Source: Spirochaetales bacterium
Lineage (GTDB): Bacteria > Spirochaetota > Spirochaetia > SZUA-6 > DRHE01
Reading direction: 5' to 3'
DNA: 6,449 nt
Assembly: GCA_023136785.1 (NCBI GenBank)
Contig: JAGLQP010000115.1
Location: forward strand, 1 to 6,449
In this document: in pieces, positions 1-6,207 of the stretch
Position numbering within the stretch: position 1 is the stretch's first letter
Layout of the letters: each line of letters begins with the position of its first letter
Position numbers and translations under genes: made by a program
Notes under the pieces: generated by a model
What the model was told of the DNA's origin: nothing
Database searches by the model: none
Seen by the model: only the letters and a program-made list of their open reading frames with translations

Positions 1-729
1 CATGTCACCGATCTCATCGAGAAACAGGGTTCCGCCGTTGGCCAGCTCAAACTTGCCTTTGCGCCGGGCGTGGGCATCGGTGAAGGCCCCTTTCTCGTGC
101 CCGAACAGCGCACTCTCTATCAAGGTTTCGGGAATCGAGGCGCAGTTCACCTCGACAAAAGGAGCCTTAGCGCGTTGGGAACACCGGTGTATCTCTCGGG
201 CAACCAGCTCTTTTCCGGTACCGTTTTCCCCCAGAACGAGGATCCGGGCATCGCTGCCTGCGCTCTGATCGATCAGCTCCCTTACTTTGCTCATCCCCTC
301 TCCGGAACCGATCATCTCATCCTCGAAAAAAATGCTCTCTTTGAGGCTTCGATTTTCTCTCTTCAGCTCTTCGAGTTTGAGGGCATTCTCGACAACGGTT
401 ATTGTTTTTTCGAGGGACAGGGGTTTCTCCAAGAAATCGAAGGCTCCGATCTTCACCGCTTGAACCGCCATGTTGATGTTGGCATGACCGGAAATGACCA
501 CCACCTCGATATCGGGCCAACCCCCACGAACCCGCTTTAGAACATCGATTCCTCCCATATTCGGCAGCCAGACGTCCAGGATTACCAGATCTACGGCCTC
601 CTGCTCCAGAATCTCGAGAGCCTGAAACCCATCCTCAACTGCGAATACCTGATGGCCCTCATCTCCCAGGACATCCTGTAATACCTGACGAATTCCCTGT
701 TCGTCGTCTACAACCAATATACTGCTCAA
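1..729 (-). CDS. NtrX/NtrC-family sigma-54-dependent response regulator (5' part, 243 codons)
   Basis: The first 243 residues of an enhancer-binding activator that remodels RpoN holoenzyme; the rest of the AAA+ domain and the DNA-binding end lie beyond the window. The receiver domain (1-120) has acidic Asp8/Asp9, phospho-acceptor Asp52 (LVILDVWLP), Ser80 in ISGHANI and Lys102 in EKP. The ISGHANI wording and the upstream kinase favour NtrX over NtrC. The AAA+ domain starts near 139 (MIGSG), with Walker A GENGTGKE (167-174), the sigma-54 contact loop GAFTDA (214-219) and Walker B GGTLFLDE (232-239). The usual loop is GAFTGA. The start is TTG at 729: a TAA lies two codons upstream in frame, and TTG gives the classic [10 protein letters not shown] opening. 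GGTGAG stands about ten bases before it, inside the end of the kinase gene. The gap to the kinase stop is 10 bases, so the pair is surely co-expressed. Confidence 0.92.
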   Translation of the reverse strand, partial: MSSILVVDDEQGIRQVLQDVLGDEGHQVFAVEDGFQALEILEQEAVDLVILDVWLPNMGGIDVLKRVRGGWPDIEVVVISGHANINMAVQAVKIGAFDFLEKPLSLEKTITVVENALKLEELKRENRSLKESIFFEDEMIGSGEGMSKVRELIDQSAGSDARILVLGENGTGKELVAREIHRCSQRAKAPFVEVNCASIPETLIESALFGHEKGAFTDAHARRKGKFELANGGTLFLDEIGDM

Positions 730-739
730 AACTTATCAC

Positions 740-2509
740 TCACCCCAACGGTAAATCTATGATGAATGTCGTGCCCACACCTTCTTGGGTTTCGAACCAG
801 ATGTTGCCATCATGATCGAAAATGATCCGTTCGACAATAGCCAGACCCAGCCCCGTGCCCTGCCGTTTGGAGGTGAAGTAGGGTTCGAACACCCTTGTCC
901 TGATCTCCTCCGGTATCCCTTCGCCGCTGTCCTTGATCCAGATTCGGCAGTATCGGCGATTTTCCTTGTTCACTACCGCAGAACGAACGGAAATCTCACC
1001 TCCTTTTGGCATAGTCTGAATCGCGTTCCTCAGCAGATTGGCAAATACCTGCTTGATTTGATTTGGATCTCCGCGGATCAGGCTGTCTTCGCTGATATGG
1101 CTCGAATCAATGGTCACGTTGGCCGAGAGGTTTGTGTACATCTCGGCGACCTCCTCAACCAATTCCCGTAGGGCAATGGACTGCAGCCGCGGCATGGGCA
1201 GACGGGCGAACTCCCGGAACTCAACCAGAAGATCATTGAGATTGTCCACCTCCCGGACGATCGCAGGAATGGAGGCTTCCAACACCTTCTGAAACTCCTC
1301 GCTCTCTGTCTGAGGACTGGCAGCATATTTTTTCAGTATTCTCTGGGCCGAGAGTTTAATCGGAGTCAGAGGATTTTTTATCTCGTGGGCAAGGCGCTGG
1401 GCAATCTCCTGCCAGGCGGAGATCTTTTCACTCTGCCTGAGCTTCTCCCTCGAGTGGGAGAGCTCCGAGACCATTCGGTTGAAAGATCCTACCAAATGAG
1501 ACAGTTCGTCGGCGGAACGGTGCAGGATCCGAAAAGAAAAGTCCCCTTCCGCTACTCTGCGGGTTGCCTCCTCCAGGCTGACGATTGGACGGATAATCTC
1601 TTCGGTTAGGAGAAAGCTCACCAAAATGGAAAGCAGAAAGATGGGAAAGGAGAAGAAGAAGTAAAAAAAGACCAGGACCAAGCGAAACAGCCGCTTATAC
1701 CGGTTGAGCTGATTGAATATTTCCAGGCTCTCGGTCAGACGCCGCGCCTTGTTGTCGAAATCTTCAGGCATCAGACGTCCCACCACCACCGTGTATTGCC
1801 GTCCGCCCAGCTCGTACACCGAAGCGTTTCGAAGGATGCTCACATCCTCCCGATCCTCTTTGGGCAGGTCCCCGGTAAGTTCGTCGAAACGAACCAGATT
1901 GCGAAGCCGGCCCTCCTGGTCTCCACGAAACAGTACTTCCGATCCATCTTCGGCAAAAATCTGGATGAACTGGACTTCCGAGTTTACGGTTCTGACGTTC
2001 TTCCAAAGTCTCTCCGGATTTCTGTCCAGATCTTGCAGCACGAAGGGCATCAGCGAGCTCTGATTGAAGCTGCGCAGGTTTTCCACGGTGCCTCGGTAGT
2101 ACTCCAAAGAGATGGAAAGTCCTCCCCGAAGAGCATCGCCAAGTCGCGCTTCCAGCCAGAAGTTTATGGCTGAGTTGATGAAGTTTACAGACAGGAGCGC
2201 TTGAGGAATCGATGAGAGCAGGGCAATGAGCATGAAGAATATGATGAGCCGGGTCTTCAGTCGTGAACCGGGCTTACTGGTAGCCCGCTCTCGGATCAGG
2301 CGGACGATCTGGAATACGATCAGCCCCAACAGGATCAGGGGAAACGCGATGGCCACCACGTAGACTACGATATTCGCCTGCTCATCGACACCGGCGAGAT
2401 TGACAAGTATCTGTTGGGAAAAGACAACGATCAGGGCGATGAGAAGGATAAAAATCAGTATCAGGACGAGGAGACCTACAGAGGTTGTGCTGGATTGAAA
2501 GAGCCTCAT
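740..2509 (-). CDS. NtrY-like membrane sensor histidine kinase
   Basis: A 589-residue kinase that should phosphorylate the response regulator encoded next. It has four predicted membrane helices (about 11-30, 47-70, 86-108 and 276-302), with an extracytoplasmic sensor segment of roughly 165 residues between the third and fourth. A HAMP linker follows (about 302-352), including EEIIRPIVSLEEATRRVAEG. The HisKA H-box RLAHEIKNPLTPIKLS has the phospho-accepting His375. The ATPase domain shows the N-box NLLRNAIQ (491-498), G1 DSGEGIP (527-533), F-box FEPYFTS (541-547) and G2 GTGLGLAI (551-558). The four-helix front, HAMP and the H-box ending NPLTPIKLSAQR mark it as the NtrY type. Canonical NtrY is longer (about 750 residues) and has a PAS domain between HAMP and HisKA; there is no room for one here. 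The start is well supported by a GAGGAG ribosome-binding site in the end of the DUF4390-like gene. The natural signal cannot be read from the sequence. Confidence 0.9.
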   Translation of the reverse strand: MRLFQSSTTSVGLLVLILIFILLIALIVVFSQQILVNLAGVDEQANIVVYVVAIAFPLILLGLIVFQIVRLIRERATSKPGSRLKTRLIIFFMLIALLSSIPQALLSVNFINSAINFWLEARLGDALRGGLSISLEYYRGTVENLRSFNQSSLMPFVLQDLDRNPERLWKNVRTVNSEVQFIQIFAEDGSEVLFRGDQEGRLRNLVRFDELTGDLPKEDREDVSILRNASVYELGGRQYTVVVGRLMPEDFDNKARRLTESLEIFNQLNRYKRLFRLVLVFFYFFFSFPIFLLSILVSFLLTEEIIRPIVSLEEATRRVAEGDFSFRILHRSADELSHLVGSFNRMVSELSHSREKLRQSEKISAWQEIAQRLAHEIKNPLTPIKLSAQRILKKYAASPQTESEEFQKVLEASIPAIVREVDNLNDLLVEFREFARLPMPRLQSIALRELVEEVAEMYTNLSANVTIDSSHISEDSLIRGDPNQIKQVFANLLRNAIQTMPKGGEISVRSAVVNKENRRYCRIWIKDSGEGIPEEIRTRVFEPYFTSKRQGTGLGLAIVERIIFDHDGNIWFETQEGVGTTFIIDLPLG

Positions 2510-3084
2510 TGCTCCTCGACTCCGGCCTTCAGTTTGGCCTCGATCCAGGGTGTGGTGAAGGCCGTTCCGGAAGAGAAAAGGGTGATGATATTCAAGGGTG
2601 CAATGATTTTCACAGGCATCATCCTCACCCGGCCCAATAGATAGTGGTTCTGAGCACCGGAAGGCTCGATTTTGCCAAGTTCAACCGAGGCCAGGGAGAA
2701 AAACGAATCCAAAAACTCCGCCTCCGCGGCGTATTCTCCCAGCGGCTCTCCATCCCTTTGAATCTTATAACGGTTTTCGAAAAAATCAAAATAGGCGATC
2801 TGAGACACCCGTCGTTCGACCAGAAGGCGGTCACCGATAAAGGCGAAGAATCCTCTGTTTTGTCTATACAGTCGGACCTGAAAGGTGATCTCCGCTTTGA
2901 GTCCGTCCCAAAGAGAAGCCAAGACCTCCTGGCTGTGGGAACCGACATACTCGACGGAGCCGTACACTCTCTGGCCCCGGATTGACGCCTCCACTCGGGC
3001 CTCCTGGGCAGAGGAAGGCACCGGAGTCAGGAGAAGCAGGAACACTAGGATCGGGATGTACCCCTTCGCTTTACTCCTCCTCAA
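2506..3084 (-). CDS. DUF4390-like exported protein (TTG start proposed)
   Basis: A 192-residue protein of unknown function if started at TTG 3084. That start gives a textbook signal peptide: basic n-region RRSKAK, hydrophobic core YIPILVFLLLL and an SSA-Q cleavage site after residue 26, so the mature protein should lie outside the cytoplasm. The rest resembles the DUF4390 family: GLKAEITFQVRLYR (61-74), a YFDFFENRYKIQ stretch (98-109), and a final PLNIITLFSSGTAFTTPW (163-180). DUF4390 genes commonly sit beside NtrY-type kinase genes, as here, where its TGA overlaps the kinase ATG by four bases. A longer reading from ATG 3252 would lie almost wholly inside ptsH and be Arg/Ser-rich shadow sequence, so I reject it. 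A GTG (codon 15 of this reading) would remove the basic n-region. The start overlaps ptsH by 14 bases. The family assignment is from memory of the pattern and is moderate; the export signal is clear. Confidence 0.72.
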   Translation of the reverse strand: MRRSKAKGYIPILVFLLLLTPVPSSAQEARVEASIRGQRVYGSVEYVGSHSQEVLASLWDGLKAEITFQVRLYRQNRGFFAFIGDRLLVERRVSQIAYFDFFENRYKIQRDGEPLGEYAAEAEFLDSFFSLASVELGKIEPSGAQNHYLLGRVRMMPVKIIAPLNIITLFSSGTAFTTPWIEAKLKAGVEEQ

Positions 3085-3337
3085 ATTTGTTCTCGAACAA
3101 CCTGCTGATCGTCTGAACCGCCTCCTCCTCGTCACTGCCGTCGGCGATGATTTTGATAGGGGTATTGTAGGTAGCGGCCAAGGTGAGGATACCCATGATG
3201 GACTTGCTGTTGATCTGTTCCCCGTCTTTCTCCAAGAAGATACTGGCGGCAAACCTGTTCGCTGTCTCTACGAGCAAAGCGGCGGGCCTGGCATGGATTC
3301 CAGCCCGGTTCTTGATGGTTATGATTTTTTCTACCAT
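3071..3337 (-). CDS. ptsH: Phosphocarrier protein HPr
   Basis: An 88-residue HPr, the small phosphocarrier of the PTS. The active-site motif GIHARPA puts the EI-phosphorylated histidine at position 15. The regulatory serine is Ser46 within NSKSIMGI (43-50), exactly the site used by HprK, whose gene lies immediately upstream. Both phosphorylation routes therefore look open. No EI (ptsI) or EIIA gene is in the window. In diderm bacteria such an HPr often has regulatory rather than sugar-transport roles; whether that holds here is inference. The protein ends in an EEE tail, whose codons GAG-GAG-GAG form a Shine-Dalgarno-like run within the overlap with the next gene. The region before its own ATG (ACACCAAAAC) lacks a recognisable ribosome-binding site. 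Confidence 0.96.
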   Translation of the reverse strand: MVEKIITIKNRAGIHARPAALLVETANRFAASIFLEKDGEQINSKSIMGILTLAATYNTPIKIIADGSDEEEAVQTISRLFENKFEEE

Positions 3338-3362
3338 GTTTTGGTGTACCGGGCGCTTTGGG

Positions 3363-4334
3363 TCAGGTCTCGCTCAAGAAAATCGCTTTGGCGCTTTCGG
3401 TTTCCAGCCAGCGCGCCACATTCTTGGAAAACTCTTTTGCCGAATAATAGCCCATCTTCTTCAGTCGTTCGTTCATCGCGGCGGTTTCTATGATGACGGG
3501 AATGTTGCGGCCCGGCTTAACCGGAATAACGATATAGGGTACCTGCACGCCCAGAATTTCCATGAAGTTCTCCTCGGCGCCGATCCTGTCATAGTTCTTG
3601 TTTGCGTCCCAATCCTCCAGTCTGACCGCCATCTGGATCTGCTTCTTGTCCCGAATAGCGCCTACTCCGAACAGGTGGGCGATGTTGATGATACCCAAAC
3701 CCCGGATCTCCATGTGATGACTCGAGACTCCGGTCCCGGTACCAATCAGGATGTTGCCGCCGACGCGGCGAATTTCCACAAGATCATCCGCTACCAACCT
3801 GTGATTTCGTTCGATCAGGGCCAAAGCGGTCTCGCTTTTCCCGACCCCGCTGTCTCCCAGAAGCAGTGCTCCGATACCAAATACTTCCACCAGGACCCCG
3901 TGTACACTCTGCTTGGGGGCGAAGATGTTGCTCAACACCCGTAAAATCCGAGTGGTAAACTCAGAGGAGGCGAGATCCGTCTGCAAGACCGCACAACCGG
4001 TCTTCTCGGCCAACTTCAGGAAGTCCTCCGTCGGCTGCTGCTGATGGGTAAAGACGCAGCAGGGAATCTCGCAGGAGAACAACTTCTCCAGCGTTTCGGT
4101 CTTCCCTTCTTTGGCCAGTTTGTCCAAATATGCCTTCTCCCCGCGGCCGAAGATCTGGATGCGCTGAAAGGCAAAATTGTCATAAAACCCGCTGAGCTCC
4201 AGACCCGGCCTGTTGATCTCCGGAACTTTCAACTCCCGGACCAGCCCCGCGCGGCCGGCGATGCATTTGAAGTTGAGAGAGTCTTTGTCCCTGAGATCGA
4301 GCTGCAACAGATCCAGAACTGTGATCTTTTTCAT
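3363..4334 (-). CDS. hprK: HPr kinase/phosphorylase HprK
   Basis: Bifunctional enzyme that phosphorylates HPr on Ser46 using ATP or PPi, and removes that phosphate by phosphorolysis. The 323 residues are standard length. The N-terminal domain (1-130) is the variable HprK_N fold. The C-terminal catalytic domain begins near the conserved VHG (His145) and has the Walker A loop GDSGVGKS (160-167), VADD (181-184) with the family's acidic residues, the HprK signature EIRGLGIINI (209-218), and the C-terminal part PVKPGRNIPVIIETAAMNER (271-290), which belongs to the hexamer-interface and phosphorylase region. All expected catalytic elements are present. The ATG lies in an ATGA overlap with the hpf stop; a GGAG sits only two bases from it, so translation probably depends on coupling. 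Its substrate gene ptsH follows 25 bases downstream. In this operon type a ptsN gene is often found between hpf and hprK; none is here. Confidence 0.97.
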   Translation of the reverse strand: MKKITVLDLLQLDLRDKDSLNFKCIAGRAGLVRELKVPEINRPGLELSGFYDNFAFQRIQIFGRGEKAYLDKLAKEGKTETLEKLFSCEIPCCVFTHQQQPTEDFLKLAEKTGCAVLQTDLASSEFTTRILRVLSNIFAPKQSVHGVLVEVFGIGALLLGDSGVGKSETALALIERNHRLVADDLVEIRRVGGNILIGTGTGVSSHHMEIRGLGIINIAHLFGVGAIRDKKQIQMAVRLEDWDANKNYDRIGAEENFMEILGVQVPYIVIPVKPGRNIPVIIETAAMNERLKKMGYYSAKEFSKNVARWLETESAKAIFLSET

Positions 4335-4669
4335 GACTCCGGACCGGCGGCCTCCCCGCTGCGAACGCTGTCATGACCCTTATGATCCTGGATCTTGTTC
4401 TTCTCTTTGAGCACCTTCATCTCCACCTTGTCGAAGAGCTTGTCGATTCCTTCGAAGATATCGAAGCTCTTTGCCCGCATATGATTCGAGTTTCCCCAGC
4501 GAAAATTAATATTCGCCTCGAGGTTGTACCGCCTCTTCTCCTGGGAAACAAACACCAGTAAATCGATGATGTGCTCGGCAACGAATTCGAGGCGATGTAA
4601 CTTCTTGTCTATGTAATCCCGCATCTTATCTGTAATCTCGACATGAATCCCTTTGATCTCTATGTTCAT
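4331..4669 (-). CDS. hpf: Ribosome hibernation-promoting factor HPF (short form)
   Basis: A 112-residue member of the HPF/RaiA (sigma-54 modulation protein) family, which binds the decoding centre of idle 30S subunits and shuts down translation in slow growth. The beta-alpha-beta-beta-beta-alpha fold is readable: strand MNIEIKGIHVEI, helix KMRDYIDKKLHRLEF (15-29), basic strands around KRRYNLEANINFRW (45-58) and a second helix DIFEGIDKLFDKVEMKVLKE (70-89). Its length matches short HPF/YfiA forms and it lacks the C-terminal dimerisation domain of long HPF. The last roughly 20 residues form a polar, probably disordered tail. It sits directly after rpoN, its classic position, and its TGA overlaps the hprK ATG by four bases, suggesting translational coupling. 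The old name 'sigma-54 modulation protein' comes from this position and not from a proven effect on RpoN. Confidence 0.93.
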   Translation of the reverse strand: MNIEIKGIHVEITDKMRDYIDKKLHRLEFVAEHIIDLLVFVSQEKRRYNLEANINFRWGNSNHMRAKSFDIFEGIDKLFDKVEMKVLKEKNKIQDHKGHDSVRSGEAAGPES

Positions 4670-4673
4670 AGAT

Positions 4674-4679
4674 CCTCCT
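4674..4679 (-). promoter_or_regulatory. Ribosome-binding site of hpf, overlapping the rpoN stop
   Basis: A perfect AGGAGG lies 4 bases before the hpf ATG and shares two bases with the rpoN TAG stop (minus strand TAGGAGGATCTATG). This is the strongest ribosome-binding site in the window, so hpf may be translated well above its neighbours from the same message. Ribosomes ending on rpoN pass directly over it. Confidence 0.85.
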
Positions 4680-6096
4680 ATCTGTGGTGAGAACTCATAA
4701 TATCGAGCTCTTTTCTGTACTTGGCAATCGTCCTTCGGGCAATCCTGACTCCTTTCCCTTCCAGGATCTCTCCGATCTTCTGGTCCGTGAGCTTCCTCTT
4801 GCTCCCCTCCTCTTCGATGATCTCCCTGAGTATCTGTTTGACCCCTTCTTTGGAGAACCGGCCGCTTCCGGGGACTGAATTGGAGAAAAAATACTTGAGC
4901 TCAAATATGCCCCATTCCGTCTGTACATACTTGCCGTTGGTGACCCGGCTGACCGTGGCTTCATGAACGCCGATTTCAGCGGCAATGTCCTTGAGGCACA
5001 GGGGCACGAGGTATTTAGAGCCTTTTCTAAAAAACTCCCTCTGGAACTCAACGATGGCTTTGCACACTTTCAGCAGGGTCTGGTTCCGCCGCCTGATACT
5101 GCTGATAAACCAGTGGGCTTCGTGAACGCCGTTCTTGACGAACCGTTTGAGATCTTTCTGTTTGTACTGCTCCTTATGATCCTGGATATTGGCATAAAAG
5201 GAGTTGATGCCCAAGACAGGGATTTCCTCGTCGTTTATCACGATGACGAACTCCCCCTCGTGGACCTTCACCATCACATCGGGAATTACATAACGGGGCT
5301 GCTCGCTGGAAAAATTTCTTCCCGGCAGAGGATCCAGCTCCCGTAAGAACTCCTTGACCTTTTCCACCTCCTTTACACTTGTTCGCATGCTGCGAGCGAT
5401 CTCTTTGACTTTTTCCCGCTCCAAAAGTTCGAGATACTTATCCACGACCTCCGCCGCCCTCGAAACAGGAGAGGGATGAAGCTTGATCTGGACCAGAATC
5501 GATTCCCGGTAATCCTTTGTACACGTGCCGATCGGATCGAATCCCTGAATCAGCTCTTTGATCCGGTTCATAGCGGCGAGCTTATCGGGACTGACTACCT
5601 CTTCGGGCTTCTCGAGGGGTACGCCCCTGGCGTCGAGATTTCGGATCAAGTTATCCGGATTCTCTATGTGAAAGCCGTTCTCATCGAGATCCCGGATCAG
5701 GTACTCACCGATGCGGAACTCCACATCATTGATGGGTTGAACCCGCAGCTGCCAGAGAAGGTGCTCGTGGAGGGACTCCGGCCGCGTGAGTACGCCTTCG
5801 ATGAACTTTCTGTGAGCGTCCTCCCGGCTGCTTCCACCCTGTACCTTGATGTACCCCGGATCCGAGGTGTTCTCGAAATATTCCTGTTCTTCCGAAGTCC
5901 GCTTACCCGTATCGTCGAGGGAAAGCGGCGAGGATTCTTCTACTACCTCAAGAGCCGGATTCTTTTCCAGCTCTTCCTGAATGGTATCCTTCAGCTCCAG
6001 CAGGGGAAGCGCCATGATCTTTATCGCCTGGTACAACTGAGGGGTCATACGCAGCTGCTGCTGCTGTTTCAATACCAGCTTCTGTGATTGGTCCAT
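4678..6096 (-). CDS. rpoN: RNA polymerase sigma-54 factor RpoN
   Basis: Alternative sigma factor that directs RNA polymerase to -24/-12 promoters and depends on AAA+ activators. The 472 residues are full length for the family. Region I (1-50) is Gln-rich and begins with the typical pattern KLVLKQQQQLRMTPQL, the part that receives the activator signal. An acidic, variable region II spans about 51-95. The core-binding domain covers about 100-300 and includes FDPIGTCTKDYRES (186-199), a divergent form of the usual DPPGVGARDLQE. The helix-turn-helix lies near 368-390 (EATVSRVTNGKY), followed by GIFELKYFFS. The RpoN box ARRTIAKYRK (453-462), which reads the -24 element, is intact. The ATG start fits the family N terminus although the ribosome-binding site is weak. 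It heads the operon; its stop is 8 bases before hpf, and a candidate activator is encoded five genes downstream. Confidence 0.97.
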   Translation of the reverse strand: MDQSQKLVLKQQQQLRMTPQLYQAIKIMALPLLELKDTIQEELEKNPALEVVEESSPLSLDDTGKRTSEEQEYFENTSDPGYIKVQGGSSREDAHRKFIEGVLTRPESLHEHLLWQLRVQPINDVEFRIGEYLIRDLDENGFHIENPDNLIRNLDARGVPLEKPEEVVSPDKLAAMNRIKELIQGFDPIGTCTKDYRESILVQIKLHPSPVSRAAEVVDKYLELLEREKVKEIARSMRTSVKEVEKVKEFLRELDPLPGRNFSSEQPRYVIPDVMVKVHEGEFVIVINDEEIPVLGINSFYANIQDHKEQYKQKDLKRFVKNGVHEAHWFISSIRRRNQTLLKVCKAIVEFQREFFRKGSKYLVPLCLKDIAAEIGVHEATVSRVTNGKYVQTEWGIFELKYFFSNSVPGSGRFSKEGVKQILREIIEEEGSKRKLTDQKIGEILEGKGVRIARRTIAKYRKELDIMSSHHR

Positions 6097-6125
6097 GGCT
6101 TTGAGATACGCTTGCGAAAACTGCT

Positions 6126-6141
6126 CTTCCTCTCTTTCCTT
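6126..6141 (-). promoter_or_regulatory. Purine-rich leader segment, too distant to be a standard rpoN ribosome-binding site
   Basis: The rpoN leader carries a purine-rich run (AAGGAAAGAGAGGAAG on the minus strand) that resembles a Shine-Dalgarno sequence. Its nearest edge lies 29 bases before the rpoN ATG at 6096, against a usual 5-10. Immediately before the ATG only the weak CTCAAAGCC is present. No alternative ATG, GTG or TTG lies in frame between this segment and the annotated start, and an in-frame TAG lies upstream, so the ATG is the only sensible start. The segment could be a standby ribosome site or chance composition. Confidence 0.3.
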
Positions 6142-6155
6142 GTTCTATCTCTTAA

Positions 6156-6184
6156 ATTTGAATGATAAAGGTGGGTATTGTCAA
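6156..6184 (-). promoter_or_regulatory. Candidate sigma-70-type promoter for the rpoN operon
   Basis: In the only sizeable intergenic gap, the minus strand has a perfect -35 box TTGACA (6179-6184), a 17-base spacer and TCAAAT (6156-6161, four of six matches to TATAAT). This puts the start of transcription near 6149 and leaves a leader of about 50 bases before the rpoN ATG. No -24/-12 sigma-54 element (GG-N10-GC type) is evident in the gap, so housekeeping expression fits better than self-activation by RpoN. The call rests on sequence match alone. Confidence 0.5.
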
Positions 6185-6207
6185 CGGTGACTTTTCAAGA
6201 ATACTTG

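Noticed and set aside
3085..3252. Longer N terminus for the DUF4390-like protein, starting from ATG 3252
   Set aside because: The extra 56 codons lie inside ptsH in another frame, are Arg/Ser/Pro-rich, and would bury the signal peptide.
3183..3944. Open plus-strand reading frame of 253 codons opposite ptsH and hprK
   Set aside because: It lies antisense to two certain genes, spans their junction and shows no domain or ribosome-binding site.
5476..6087. Open plus-strand reading frame of 203 codons opposite rpoN
   Set aside because: It is the antisense shadow of a certain rpoN gene, has no recognisable family, and leucine/isoleucine-rich composition as expected of such shadows.
6196..6207. 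Small inverted repeat CAAG-AATA-CTTG directly after the lptB stop
   Set aside because: A four-base-pair stem with no T-run after it is too weak for a terminator and is likely chance.
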